64,000 bases of DNA from Sipunculus nudus. Its lineage: Eukaryota > Annelida > Sipuncula > Golfingiida > Sipunculidae. The translations under genes and the position numbers were made by a program. The stretch lies in assembly GCA_026874595.1 (NCBI GenBank), contig CM049313.1:41880659-41944658 (forward strand), given 5' to 3'. Positions 12,296 through 25,784 of this stretch are shown here, one piece after another. The notes beneath the pieces were generated by a model. It was not told where the DNA came from and did no database searches. It saw nothing but the letters and a program-made list of their open reading frames with translations. Numbering within the stretch: position 1 is the stretch's first letter; every line of letters starts with the position of its first letter.

Positions 12296-12768
12296 TACCC
12301 GAGAGGCTTCGGCAGTTTTAACATTGTTTTACTTCAAGGACTTGTCCTTTTCACCAGTGTTTTTTCCACCTGTTTACGTAATTTTGTCAACATTAATAAC
12401 ATATCAACGTAAGATGCACCGGAAAAACCTAGTTAAGAAAACGGTCTCTGCTTCACTACATATTTACCTCTATCATTGTTTAACGTCAATATCCACGCGC
12501 AAAACAAAAACTTGCTGATAAGATCTTGTCGTGCCCATACTATTAAACATTAACAGCCAAACTACATATGACATATGTCCAAAGAGAGTAAATAAATCGG
12601 GATACTTTCGTAAAAAAATCTGGAAGGTTTATTTCATTTTACTGTACTTTTTTTGTTTGATATACTGATTTCAGTCGCTTCCCTATGTGTACTTATATGT
12701 GAATAAGATTTGTTCAGTGAATATTACCTTTAGCTTTAAAGACTACCGTTGCAAGATATGGTGTGCAG

Positions 12769-12774
12769 AATAAA
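12769..12774 (+). promoter_or_regulatory. Polyadenylation signal of gene A
   Basis: AATAAA about 475 nt after the stop codon of gene A. An earlier AATAAA lies near 12590 and could be an alternative site. Confidence 0.5.
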
Positions 12775-12779
12775 GCTAT

Positions 12780-15700
12780 TTCTTAAAACGCTGGGGTCTT
12801 GAAGAAATACTTATTTATGTTTATTCATTCAACATCAAAGTTTAATGCCTCATAAAGTTATCTTTCTTTTTAAATATAAACAACACTGATTCTCGACTGA
12901 ATAATTCATAGAATCGTATTTACGATTTGAACAGACCTTATGCATATGTAAAAAGTATGAGATGATTACGGTACTTGTTGTTTTCTGGGCTTCAGTCCTG
13001 GGTACACGCAGAGTCACTATGCCACCCAAGCCTTTGTTTGTCATTCTTTGATTTCATTAAATCTCATTTTGAAGACACCGGAAGGGTCAAATTACTTGCA
13101 AAATGTTTCATTTTACTATTCTAATATTGAGACTTTAAGAGCGATATTAACTGTTGTAGCAAACTAATTGTACAGGTGGCCTGTGTAGATCTATTGCGCT
13201 GGTCCCTCTGTTAAATCCAGTGCAGAGTAAATAACCCTGTTTTGGGATTTGGTGACAAGCAAACTCCAAACTGAAATAGGTTCCTTACCAAAGGCAGATT
13301 CTACGCCTCACAAAAAGACAAACTCGTACCATGGTGCGATATCTCTCTTTTGGAAACATACAGCAGCATATTTGCCCGAGATGTATAGAAACCTGTATAT
13401 GTAATGTGTAATAATATGACAAAACCAAAATACATATGAATATGGACATTTGAGGTTAATAATAAAAATAATCATAATAATAATAATAACAAGCCAAAAC
13501 TTTGGGACACCTACGGTTTAGGAGACACAATAATCCTAACATGTTTATTTTTAACCCTGTTCATATTGTTCACACACATAGAATATTAAAACTTTCGGTA
13601 CTGTGCACATACGGTTTAAAAAAAAAAATTGGAAAGAATCCACGGCAAAATGTGCCGTTCAGGAAATAATGTAACCAAACGTATTTTAGACAATTCAGTG
13701 TGACTAGTCAGACAGACATGATAACCATGTTAACGACTATTGCTCTAGAGGTGCAATGTAGATCTTATGGTGTATGGCAAATATATCTGAAGCCTGTCTT
13801 TTAAGCATGGGACTGCGTAAATTTAGGTTAGGATCTGGTTATTACAATGGTAACACGTAGACCTAAAGTTAATCCAAGGCCATTCAGTTATCGCTAACAC
13901 CGCCGGCGCCATTGTGCGTTGTATGGTACCGTTATACAGTAAAGCTGTCCCATCACCAGCCAAGCAGGGCAGAAAAAGCCAACGCAGGTTATCAGACTAC
14001 CTTCCGACATTCTGTAAAAGCTTGGATATCCGTGCATATTCATAGTAAAATGTTTCACATATTGCACCCACACATCCAACTATGTCATTGGGCGAGATGA
14101 GTTACATATTTGATAAAACCAATTTTCGATATCATAAGAACATTCATGTAGATTTCCGTATATTGACCGACGTTAACAAGATCTATGGGCGTGGTGAGCC
14201 GGGAAAATTGTGCACTATTTGGAATTAATTGCTTCAATCCACGGATGCAGCATATCTGGCTTCACAAGACTTTGTATTATTAAAGCTATTCTCTGATAAA
14301 GTAAAGAAAATGCATTATTGAGTATGGTTATGTGCATTGAGAAAAATGGAAAGTAAGAGAGGGGTGGGAGAATCTTCAACGAGGTGTGTTCAATCAATGT
14401 TATATTGTGTGCAGCTATGGTTCAGCACTCCATATTTTAAGTTGAACATCGCTGTTAAAAACCGAGTTCCCTCCGAGCCCTCAATCTACCCGTAAAAGCA
14501 ACCTGTAATCCTGATGTTGGCAGTATAATACTGTTACATCGTCCCTAAGAAACTGAACTCCCTTTATCCAGCACACAAAATGTGGACTTAAAAATGTGGT
14601 CTGGCAAGCCAGGTGCGCACATGCGCACGAAAGCATTAGTATGTGGTCGATCTAGCGGCTGTATCTGTATACACATTAAAAATACACCTAAATACGGAAT
14701 CAAGAATGAAAGCTGGCCAATGTGTCACATGTCAGCAACACCAGCCAGAAGTCGTTTCTTCTCAAAACTTCTTCCATACACAACTGTCAGACTGTCAACT
14801 AAAAAGATGGTACATTTCAAGGAACCCCTATTCACATTTCACTCACTTGATTACAAAATATTATTTATTCTATGACGTATTCGAAAGTAAAACATTTTTT
14901 TATTGTAATTAGCCTTGAAACAATTCGTATCCAAATTATTTGAATGGACTGCATTACCCTCCTCTCCACATTTATTCCTGCGCTGTCCATATATTTAGAA
15001 CCCCAAGTGCATTGTATGGTTTGAGGTCCTACTCTTGTGATTGCATGCAGTGTTTTCCTGCAAACAATCACTATGTTCGCTATCATTCGGGGAACCTGAT
15101 TTATTTGACAGGTTAACGGACTAGTGGAATAAAAACGGACCAGTGACCTCAAAATGCGTTAAAATCCTCAAGGTGCCTAAAGGCCACTAAACACAAATGA
15201 AACATTTGGTGGGGCAAATATTAAAATTATTAATTATGCAGCCAAATGAAAAAAAATACGTGAAAGAAAGCAAACTTGTTCTACAAGAGCGTACCGACGG
15301 TACGTATACCGACTTTGGTGGGCTCAATCAGAGTGACGGCAAGGAAAACTAGTAGAACTGTGGATTGGTTATACAGATGACACATTCGACAGTATATAAG
15401 AGTAAATGTACTAAACGTCAGTAAAATATATCCGGTTTCCGAGTACAGGATGATCTATGTTTACTCATTCATTGGGCATAATCAAGCAATATCCCATGCA
15501 TAATAAATCCGAAAGATCACACACAAATTGGAAAATGCCCCTAATTTCTAGTTAAGTGGCCATTAAAGATCCGTAATTTTAAATGCGTAATATTGCGGTG
15601 CCTTTAACAAAATGTACATTCCATATGAAAACTCAATGCATTACGTTACCCGTTTCTTCTTACAGCTCCCCCTTTTACCTGGCTGTATGTCAAAGAATTA

Positions 15701-16285
15701 GGTGGATGTAAATGCAGGTATGCAGGAAAGCGTCCTGACGTGAATGATTAACATGCAACTCCCTTATTTATTTTCACCGTTTCCAGATACATGGAAACAC
15801 AATAATGTAAATCTTCCCACCCGTCATGCTCTCCATTCATTATCTATGACAATGGGAAATTTTGAAGGGTCTCATATTCTGGTAACAATCTTGATGCCTG
15901 GATTAATTATGTTTTAGGATATTTCCCTATTCACTTTTTCATGTTCCAGTAGGGCTTTCATCGGTAATCGGTACCATAAAAGTTTAACAAGAATAACCTT
16001 CTAAGTGTCGTACACTGCAGAAGCTTGATTTATATGTTGTAGTTATGTTGTATATAAATTTAAATATAAATATAAATATGCATTTAAATAGTATGTTTTT
16101 TTAAAGTTAATATTCAATGTAGTTTCAACTGTTCTGCAATTGAATGTCCGGAGATGACATGCAAGTTCAGTGCCAAAGCCAGTGTAAGCATGGTATTAAA
16201 ATACGTAGATCTTTCCTCGTGTGTCTGAGTTAACATGATTTGCTTGCATGCACGAGCGCCTAGAAAGAGAGACTTCACAAATAAG
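12780..16285. other. Non-coding spacer with microsatellite and small palindrome
   Basis: No recognisable gene. Contains an (AAT)n-rich microsatellite at about 13458-13492 and a 15-bp palindrome CGTACCGACGGTACG at 15290-15304. Open frames here are short and lack domain features. Confidence 0.4.
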
Positions 16286-16289
16286 GGCT

Positions 16290-16850
16290 TAATATATATA
16301 TAGTACACCAGTATCTGTGATTTGATGAGAAGTCCTAACATGTATGGTGTCTAGGAGAGTTCCTGTCAATGTAGTGCTTTTTTTTATTAATTGTGTATAC
16401 TTTGCATCTTTAAGGAAATTTGCAACAGGAGTGGAACGTACTGGGCAAAGATCTTCATTGAAGTCTCGACAGACAATATGTGTTGTCGATTTGTGTAAAG
16501 CTACTGTGTGGACAATAATGTTCAAAGCTTGAAGACATTGTCAGGATGTGGTATTTGAATGCCTGTAGATGGCACCAAGGATAGTATGTAATGATTCTAG
16601 TACGCTCTTTACACAGCGCTTTACCCAAAGGCCAACTACCTATATAGCTTCTTAAGAAGCGCAAGATTTCCGCTGCCTCGGGAGCATATGATTCTAGATG
16701 AAGAAACAAAACTTCTAGTCCCTGGAATTGAGGCAGTGAGACAGTTGGCACTTTAATATGTGACTTTACACATATAGCAACACCTCCTGATAGATGGCTG
16801 GTATGTTGCGTAATACGGTCCTGTCTGTATAAAATGAAGTTAGGCACTGA
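16290..16850 (-). mobile_element. Decayed LINE (non-LTR retrotransposon) endonuclease fragment
   Basis: Minus-strand frames carry remnants of an exonuclease-endonuclease-phosphatase domain. An upstream piece (16847 to about 16540) holds SGGVAICVKSHIKVPT and LEVLFLHLES. After a frame change, a second piece (16525 to 16289) holds RDFNEDL (degenerate GDFN catalytic motif) and TGTLLDTIHVR (matching the TLLDHI(Y/F)V motif of LINE endonucleases). No reverse transcriptase follows, so this is a truncated relic. Confidence 0.6.
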
Positions 16851-17024
16851 AAATGCATCAGTGTGATGGATGTGTTAAAGCCAGGTGTAACTTAAACAAA
16901 ATGCTGAGTAGTCCATGAGCATCTGAGTTTGGCTGAAGTCTGAGAAGTGTGCAGGCAAACTTTAAATATTGTGATGGCTAAACAAATGGGCTGGAGACGT
17001 GGGCAAGAAATTTTCAAGGCATAA

Positions 17025-17143
17025 GCATAATTGAACTGTTGAGACGACTCTCAAAATCGAATCAGGTGTTGCCTCATACTTGATAAGTACATATATGAAG
17101 TTACAGCCTGATTGGCCCAGCATAACTTGACTTTTCAAGGTGG
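17025..17143 (+). repeat. Direct repeat copy 1
   Basis: Homologous to 17492-17607 with about 75-80% identity by eye. Both contain GCATAATT(G/A)A(A/G)CTGTTGAGAC, CTCTCAAAATC, ATATGAAGT and CCCAGC blocks. Between them, at 17173-17215, is a short tandem array of an ~18-bp unit built on CATAAACATGCAAATTAGG. Confidence 0.6.
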
Positions 17144-17491
17144 CGAGGAAGTACATGTGGGAAGGTAATTAATATGCAAAACAGGCATAAACATGCAAAT
17201 TAGGCATAAATATGCAAAAGAGCTTATGATTTTCATTAGAATCATGTCCTCAGTGAAAAAGTGTTACATGTTTAAACATGTAATGGATAGACATGTGAAT
17301 TTGGTCAAATTAACAACATTACACATGGCTGATTTACAGAATTATGCAAATTACCTACTTAATATGCACAGATTGACCCCAAAAGTTAATCAACTTGTCA
17401 GAGGAATAATCTCATGGTCTCGACGTTTTGTACAAATCACATTTACGGTTATGTTTTGAGTGCGAGCGCAAAGAAAACGGCTTGTTAATTA

Positions 17492-17607
17492 GCATAATTA
17501 AGCTGTTGAGACAACTCTCAAAATCTAATCTGGTGTTATCTTTTATCTGGTTAGTAATAATATGAAGTGACAGCTTGATTTGCCCAGCGTATCTTGAAAA
17601 ATTGGTG
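17492..17607 (+). repeat. Direct repeat copy 2
   Basis: Second copy of the element at 17025-17143, followed by a purine-rich A/G tract (17613-17652). Unit spacing is about 467 bp. No coding content; origin not recognised. Confidence 0.6.
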
Positions 17608-17659
17608 TCGGGAAGAAGAAGAAAAAAAAAGGGGGGAAAAAGAAAAAAAGTAAGGAATC

Positions 17660-19300
17660 AATAAGCCTCTCCCTAGCCAGGAGGCTTAAATATTGTTTTT
17701 TTTTAATTGCAGGGGACGGATGGCTTGTCCTCTTAGTAATCCTTCACGGTAACCAAAGTCACCCTGAACACTGGATACTATCCCATAACATTGATTAGGT
17801 ATTAGGGCATTCTGTCAATCATGAAGATGAGTGAGGAACAAAATGCATCGGCTGAAAGGTCTGTGACTGGTCCACGCTGGCAAACTAAGAAATTCGAATT
17901 CCCTTAAAGTCGTTGCTGAACATTTCCCCATTTAGGGCCAGCTACACTGAAGGCAACATTCTGCACCGGGTTGCTTCGTGAAAGGAACATTCAATAGTTA
18001 TTAATCAGCAGAACCAAGGGCTCTGCATGAATTTTGTAGTTGTAAGAGTTCCTGAAGTTATTTGGATGCAAGACGCTTTGATATATAAAAGAGTAAGAAC
18101 TTAAAATTTCACTCGTCCAACTGGTAAACAGGGAAGAGAGAACAGAACAGAATTTATGTCATCAGAGTTTTTATTTGCCTGCGAGAATTCGAGCTCCCAC
18201 ATTCTGAATACAACTGCATAGATGCTGTACTGCATAAAGCTCATAAATCTGATGAACTTCCAAAAAGGGACCCGACTAACGAGTAATGCTGCAATCTATC
18301 GATGACTTACTTGGTGAGATTGAAACTGTGGTATGACGAAAATTATTAAGACTTGGTTAAATGGATATCTTTGTATCGTAGGTGGATGGTTTTATTAACT
18401 CTGCATGGCAGCGGAATGTACCTTAGATACTCTCCTAATTCATAATAAGAAGTATCATAAAGGGATCTTCAAAAGAAAACTATTTTTATTACTGATCGGT
18501 AACATGGGAAAGGTAGAGCAATAGGAGACGCCTTAGAACCCCTATTTGTTTATATATACTGACTTATTCACATATTTAGTTAAGTCAGTATATATAAAAA
18601 ACACAGAGGCCAAGCTAGGAACACAGCAATACGTGACCCGTTTACGATAACCATGCTTCCTGAATGGGAAACTGGTAAAACATATCATCAAGAGAGAAGC
18701 TAAATATGGCCCCTTAACCAGTTTTATTTCGATATACTCCTCCTTAAATACGGAATTACGATTTTTTCTTAAATAATATTAATTTAACAATGAGTACAAA
18801 TGGAGGACACTGTTCCAAAAATGAACTTCGTATGGATTTTATTAGCTACAGAGTGAAGAAAATACAACAAGTTTCAAATGGCGAATATAACTGTGAGCGT
18901 CTACTTAAAATAATTTTCCAGGCGCATAAGTAGCAGTTAATAAAAAGTTTCATTAGCAGGAACTAAAATATTTCACCAAAAACAGTCAAACGTTCGTATT
19001 TCTTTTACACATTAATGTTAACAACGCGTTGGTCTTAATCAATGATTAATTCTTTATATAATCAAAAGAAATGTATAAACAGAACAAATTATTGCAGATT
19101 ATTGTATCGCCAAATATAAATTCACATATAATTTAATAAAATTGAAGATAATTGGGGCATAATTTAAGCTTGATATGTAAATGCTGCGTACACGGCATAC
19201 AAAATATTTACAACAACAAATATTATATTTGAATATTAATTCTTAATAAAATCAACTGGGATTATGATGCGAATATAAAGGTTTTGTAGGGACAATCTGC
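17660..19300. other. Non-coding stretch with possible leader copy and a perfect hairpin
   Basis: At 17811-17880 a segment (TCTGTCAATCATG...GTGAGGA... and TGGTCCACGC) weakly matches the leader region of gene A at 9572-9640 in the same orientation and could be a remnant of a fourth family member. An 18-bp perfect inverted repeat lies at 18549-18598. No gene is recognised. Confidence 0.35.
18549..18598. repeat. Perfect 18-bp inverted repeat (hairpin)
   Basis: Arms TTTATATATACTGACTTA (18549-18566) and its exact reverse complement (18581-18598) flank a 14-nt loop. All 18 positions pair. No element body surrounds it that I can recognise. Confidence 0.8.
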
Positions 19301-19304
19301 ATTG

Positions 19305-19440
19305 TCATTGTTTATCACAATCAGACCGTACCGTAAAATTTCGAAAGAAATCCTTTCAATATAGCAGGCCCGCTTCTGGCAATGTTGTCGAAGTGGGGAT
19401 GAAAGGTAGCTACGTCAGTTGGCAAGCCAAACTGTGAAAA
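19305..19440 (-). pseudogene. Relic of exon 3 of the secreted family (copy C)
   Basis: Minus-strand translation gives VATFHPHFDNIARSGPAIL followed by KGF, matching gene A's LLATILHHFPNVARSGPAIL. After a frameshift it continues RNFTVRSDCDKQ and stop, matching paralogue B's C-terminus (RNFTIRTDCNH). The 5' half of the exon is not recognisable, and exons 1 and 2 were not found. It lies downstream, on the same strand, of the duplicated promoter region at 24.6-25.7 kb, so both are likely remains of one duplicated gene. Confidence 0.7.
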
Positions 19441-19444
19441 GTCC

Positions 19445-22400
19445 TCTCGAATATTTTTTAAGGGCATCGCGTGTTAATAGCAGGCGTCGATGTGGTAAAA
19501 TTATGTGGGTGGATGCCATCGCGAAATTTGAATCTGAAGGTCATTTTGAAAGTCATCAAGGTCACAAGGTGTAAAATGTAGTTTTGTTTTCTTTTTTTTG
19601 GTGTAATAAAGGCCACTTTCCCATTTAAGATGTCCAAAATCACAATATTTTTGTTGGTTGCAAATGAAAATTTAGTATTACAAACTGATAAACCTGTTAT
19701 GAATTTAAAATGTAGATAACTTACTACATAGGACTGTGGTTTCAATGAGTTTGTAACCGTGTGCTTGCACTGTACGTAGTCTGATCGTACTGTCCGTGGG
19801 TTTGTGCGTTTGTCTCTCACTCACCTCTGAGACTTCTGAATTCACAGACTTAAAACTTTGTCATTTTATCATGCATGGGCCACATCAGCAAGCTATTGTG
19901 TGCAATACGAATGTGGCCACCGGGGGGGGGGGGGGGGCTGTCGACAATGACACGGCTACGTTTTGTTTTGTTACAGATGTCAGTTTTTTTTGTGTGTTAA
20001 CATGTATTGACAATTTGACAACAGTTTCTTAAACAATATTAAGTTGTTTACTTGTTAAATTTCAGTGATATTAACTTTTATTTATTTCTTATTGTTACGA
20101 AGCAGATCAAGACTCAAATGGACGCATTCTGTAAATATTTTATTTATGATAGTGCTAACAGGTGTGTAATCAGTTTTATACTGTCTTTTTTTCCAACTAG
20201 TTTTATTTTTTTCAGAGCCTGAAAGAGAATCTTAAAAACAATAGCATGTACATGCTACTATGACGACTGTAGTTTTAAGAATAGAATATTATAATAATAA
20301 AATATCATGACGTAATGTTTATCAATAATAGCATTTGTTATTAAATATCTATGACTGATAAATTGATTGCATGCATGGATGAAAGTCCCAGGTGTTTAAA
20401 ACCATTTAAGTTAGATGGAAATATAATGAGAGTAATAGTGACAAATAACAATAATAATATTTTGGTAATTTGACTGTTAATAAATCTATACCTTTTATTA
20501 GATCGTAGCAAATACAAAAGTATCATTTAACAGGTTTTTATAATATACTATCGACTGTTTTTTACTCTGATTATTCTCATATAAGCTGCTAAAATCTAGA
20601 GATACAAACCTTGGTGCTGTTATTTGTAGCTTACATGACAGATCTAGAGGTGTTATACAGATTCTTTACTCGGACATAAATTTTTGAAATAGTCTATTAT
20701 TTCATGTAATTTAATTCTTTATTTCTTCGCTTAAGCTGTTCAAATACTGCAGATTTAAGGTTAGGGGAGATGTTTTTCTCGGTAATTTACATGTTCATAT
20801 TAAATGACATTTAGGCCAAGTATGGTGCATAATAATAACTTACATGAAAGGCTAGGACCCGTCAGTTGCTTTAATCAATTAAATCCTTTTGAAAGCAATA
20901 TTGATGTGCCATAATTAGGAAATAACAAGGGTACATAATTAGTAGGCTGCACAGGCAAAGTAGGAGACAGATGTTGAAACCTGTGTCTTATTATCCTCAT
21001 TGTAGATGGTGACAGCTTGGCATGGTGTGATGGAGCGTATACTTTAGGCTATGATTAGTACTAAATAAATAATATGCCGTTTCAACTAGTCACCCACAGA
21101 AGTTATACATGTATAGTCATATATGGTACTAGCTGATAGACCCGGTATACCGGGCTTATTACCGGGGTTTGGGAGATTTATAAACTGAGATGTGAAGTGT
21201 TGGCTCATTTTCTATTCTAAAAATTAACAGAAAATATAGGTTTTCAGTGGGAAATTGTCTCCATAAGATCTGTATAAACATTTTGGCACGACTGCAGAAT
21301 AACTCACGAACCTCTATGAGGCACAACAATTCTGTGAATAAAAAACGTTTCTATGTCCAGCTGCCTGTATCTTAATTTTGCCACTTATTTTTATCTGCCT
21401 CTTACTTTTAAATTACATGAATGCTAAACATCATACCGCCCGTCCGTATAAACTCATAACCTGGTGGAGACAATGCGTGAGAGATCCTGCAGTCGCTCCA
21501 ATATTTTTAACATTTATTTTGTGGGGCTGTCCTCGTGGCATGAAATTTATACCCCGGTATATTTACCTTGAAGACCTGGACAGTGATGGTGTTTACATTG
21601 CAAACCGGAATGAGACGCGGGGGCATTCAGGTTTTCAATGATATTTGACTGGATTCTATCATGGGACGTATAAAGATTAGGTTGATGTGAGGAACACATG
21701 AAAAATTAATTAAATGTACGTTGCAAGGAAACTGTTCCTGAAGAAAGAAACAGAAATATGCATACCTGGTAAGTAGCAGAAGCGGACCCAACGGGACTGC
21801 ATAGAGAGGGCCCGTATTCATTTTCAACCGCCGCAACCTTCTTTTTTTTCATCGTATCAGACAAATTTTGAGGCCTGAAACCCCCGACACCACCCCAGCC
21901 CTGTTCCTGAAATTGGGACCTTGAATTAGGTTTTTAATCCTCCTGGGTTGAACTCTCCTTTCATAAAGCGAGAAACATGCGTTTTTCTCTTTTACTGACC
22001 ACGCACGTGGGTCAAATCCCTCACTGAAACCAAGCGTTATTCATTTGAACACTAGTCCTTAGTGTTAGACGTTAAGTAACCACGATGCCCACATTCCCGT
22101 GATTGCCGAAGGCAGTTCGGCTGTGCTCGGTAAAATAACGGAAAATCACTCAAAATTATATGTATATTAAAAATTATTTATTTTCATATCGCCTATGTCA
22201 CTGCGGGGATGATAACCCTAAAATGATGTATGGCACAATATTGTACACAACGCGCTTTTAGAGAACACTGCGAACAAACGTGAACTGAATTCCTTTTATA
22301 AGTATTAGATACACATGCTGCCTCCTACATACTGTTTCAGTGTTTGTTTTGTTTTTATTCCAACCAAGAGATGTAATTTTTTTTGTTCAGCCGAATGTGT

Positions 22401-23805
22401 GACCAATTGTTCAACAGTATTGTGCAACATTCATCTTGGATGTGTAACTTTGATGTACACCAGAATGTACACTGTGATGTTTTAAAGGACAATTTTATAT
22501 GTGGTGTTCTACTTTGAAATTTAAAAATAAATAAATGCTTTGTTACCATTCCTATTTTGTTTCGTTTGACCTTGAAACTTGCATTGAGAAGGTTACTTGG
22601 ACTCTTCTCTAAGTTTTCATTACCGCAAAAGTACTATACAAATTAAAGGACAATCTTAAAAGCGGTGCACGGGAGATAAAGGCTCTGTAGACAGTGTTGG
22701 TTATCGAACTGCATAATTGCGTTAATACCATCCATGACCAGGCGCGGGTCCAGGATTATTTTGCGAGGGGGGGGGGGGGGGGGGCGGTTCAACGGTTTTC
22801 ATTGTGTGATTATTCCGAGGAATTTTTCTGTCATGGTTTAAAATTGGAATTTCAGCTCTAAATAATTTCACAGCGGTAGATAATTCTGACAAAGTATTAT
22901 CTTTTAACACATACAGTTTCATCAGAATGATTTTAAAGGCCAACGCACACTACTTTCAAGCGTGAAATCATGTAGAAATCGCTCCATTTTATTTATCTAT
23001 ACATCTTGAGCAATCTGCAGATCAGACAGGCAGATGGGGTTTAATAAAAAAAAAATAAATGTATAATACATTTAAACAGGGAGGTACCCAACACTCAATT
23101 TATAGGAACATATTTTAACGTTCCCAAAGTGTCTATAACACATTTGAATGTAAAGAAAAAAAGAAAGGTGCCAAAAAAACAACAGTAGTTTCTGATAACC
23201 ATCCATGGATTATATATCCTTTACACCTGTAGTTATCTAAACACCTTCTTTCAGCAAATAAATAATAGGAAAATTTATACTCTAACCTTAAAAGAGCTTC
23301 TATTAAAATCGTTAGTATAACCATAAAAAGATAATTTAAGAGCCTGTTCTTGCCATATATAATGGGTATATTGTCTACCGTCTCGGATTTAACAGGGCAT
23401 TTACTATTTTTCAAATTATTCTGGCGTCCAATGACAGTGTGGGAACACTGAAAAATTTGTTTCCTCGAGTTCCTGGCGCAGGCAGAGTGGCAAATATTGT
23501 GTCTCCTTCTCATCATCTTACCGTCCTGTATTGGACCTATATTCCCTTTCGTTAAGCAGGAACTGATCCATGAATCAGTTACGATATTCGTGTGGGTGCC
23601 TGATGAGCTTGTGTTGGCGATAAATGCCGCCGAATGATCCTATTTGAACTTGCACACAATGGTCCAATAAAACATTTATATTTATGAATAATATATATGA
23701 TAGACATCGATTTTTTTCGTAATTGTCGCAGCTATTTTTAAAGCCATTATGAATGTTTCAGTATGCGTTTTAACTTTAAATGTGAAACAGCCATCCAGGG
23801 TCTTC
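19445..23805. other. Non-coding region with poly-G tracts and a palindrome
   Basis: No recognisable gene. Contains poly-G runs at 19922-19937 (16 G) and 22767-22784 (18 G) and a perfect 14-bp palindrome CCCGGTATACCGGG at 21141-21154. The second G run follows GGGTCCAGGATT, resembling part of the GGATCCAG element. Copy C's exons 1 and 2 would be expected in or near this span but were not found by eye. Confidence 0.4.
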
Positions 23806-23965
23806 TGCAGAAGTGGATCCAGAGGAGGGGTCGATCTAGGGGGTTCGGAACACCCCCCCCCCCGCCTTCTCCTGAACTGCTTACCTTTTTTTCAGGTTTT
23901 ATAATTAGTCCTCCTGAGCTGGACCCCTCCTTCCTTTTCCTAAATCCTGGATCCGTCCCTGACCT
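23806..23965. mobile_element. Short GGATCCAG-terminal inverted-repeat element (MITE-like), copy 1
   Basis: About 150 bp bounded by AAGTGGATCCAG on the left and the reverse complement of GACGGATCCAGGAT on the right, with a run of 11 C inside (23853-23863). Internal text (GGACCCCTCC...TTTTCCTAAATCCTGG) matches the right part of the copy at 56.5 kb. Open frames on both strands are by-products of low complexity. Confidence 0.55.
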
Positions 23966-24587
23966 GTTACCCAAAACTCGCTCCCAGAACAACATTGTTA
24001 TAAGCAAATTTTCGTTATTCATGGACCTTTTATCCTGCATTTTACAAAATGCGGCCATGTTATCATTTATAAAGTGTGTAAAAGACACTTTAAGGAACAC
24101 ATAAAGTACCCCTTTACTCCGCTTCCATGTGTCTAGATTCAGGGTAGTAAAAACGTTACGGTGTAAACAAAAAACAAACTTTTAAGTTGTACTTTTCATA
24201 CTTTAAAGTGTAAAAAAAATATGAACGTTATGATTACGTGTCTTTGTTACGTTGCACTTGACACAAAAATATCTCTAAAGACTTAGGTTACCGATTAAAC
24301 GTTGGTTTTGTTGATGGAGAAACACTAGACCCCTTCAAGTTCAATTTTTTGGGGTTGACTTAGAAAATGACCTTAAAGTTTAAAATGTAGGGTTGCAGCC
24401 ACCTATAATTTTTCCATCACTGTTTGGTTTGTTGATCTGGTATGGATGCTTGATATTAACAAGCAATGTCCCCAAAAAGTGAAAATTCAACCTTGGCTGG
24501 CCCATTTAACAGTTTGATCTTGAAAAAGCCTGCTATTAACAAGCAATGCCCCTAAAAGTGAAAAAAAAACCAACTTTGGCTGTCTCA

Positions 24588-25725
24588 CTATTACCTTTGT
24601 TCCGGTAAAACAGATCTGACTACGTTTAGCAGAAAAATAGTGTTTAAACACGTTTCGGCTGTTGTTACACCATCGACCAATTACAGGTCGTGCCGCCCAC
24701 ATTAAATCTTCCTTTATTATTGACATGGCAGATACCGTGAAAAATGATTTTATTCACCAGTGACTTGGCTTAACTTGGTTGGTAACACTGTAGAATTTCC
24801 ACTGAAATCTAGGGAAAATGTAGCTATTAATTTAACAAATTCCTATTGAAGTAAATTTGTAGCACCATATAATTTCCTTTTCAAAGCTGGCTAATCTTAT
24901 TGATCTAGAAAGTACCACGTTTAACATTTATATTTATTTTTATTCTGCACAGGGTTTTAAATAGTTCATAAAGCCATATGTTTTGGTATCCTAATTGGTG
25001 ATTCATTATGACAAAATCATAGCTTAAATTTGAATAATTTGCCCATATGTCGAAAGACAATTTACAAAAATGACATATTGAACGAAGATACTATTATGAT
25101 GTTTCATGAGACATTATTATTCTTCCATTACAACATGAGCCCTACAATAAGGTGTAGAACTGGATAATTTTATTTTTGCAAACAACCCCTAAGAGAAGGA
25201 GTCAGGATTTCTTGGCGGATGGATTTATGAAGTTTGTCGAGTGTTCAAAGGCATTTCCGGAACCGCGACTAATTTCTTATCATTACCTTCTGATAAGGGC
25301 AGATTGCCATATATTAAAAATAAGCCATTTTTCGAACCAAAGTTCCCTGCATTTGTGCAAAAATATTGTTTTTATTTGCCTATTAAAATCTCGGGCTTTT
25401 TCCATAAATTAATTTTAAGGACAAGAGGCGCGTTATATCTACAGTAATTTTGATATTTCAGCCTTTTGTCAGGAATATGCAAGCAGGCTTATAAAATTGG
25501 TAACTTTTAGATTATTCTGTAGATATTCAGTGCCTAGTGGCTTGCAAAATTATTCAAATTTAATTATATTTTTTTATGTATCGATTAAGTCAGAGCACCC
25601 TTTTACTCTTTTAATTGATACATGATGACAGGTAATCTGTCTGTTTTTAGACATGTATGTCTGATATATCATGTTTAACAGAGCCATGAGGTTATATGTA
25701 TTTCAGAGTAACTGAGCAAACCACT
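24588..25725 (-). repeat. Inverted segmental duplication, arm 2 (promoter region of decayed copy C)
   Basis: Reverse complement of 8608-9712, with collinear blocks along the whole length. The 15-bp GC-box block is at 24687-24701 and the leader-exon donor GTAATA at 24594-24589 (exon end 24595). Just outside the outer end, at about 25740-25780, lies an inverted piece of the repeat present at 7.2 kb, suggesting the duplication breakpoint falls in or near that repeat. Confidence 0.75.
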
Positions 25726-25784
25726 GCCGTTCAAAATCTATATGTCAATCCAAACTACAGTTATTACCCGGAATCGAGTTTCTG

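Noticed and set aside
16140-16340. Reverse transcriptase downstream of the LINE endonuclease relic
   Set aside because: No RT motif could be read in any minus-strand frame; the element is truncated before RT.
23747-24104. Overlapping 113-117-codon ORFs on both strands
   Set aside because: They span a short inverted-repeat element and a C run; no domain features or codon bias.
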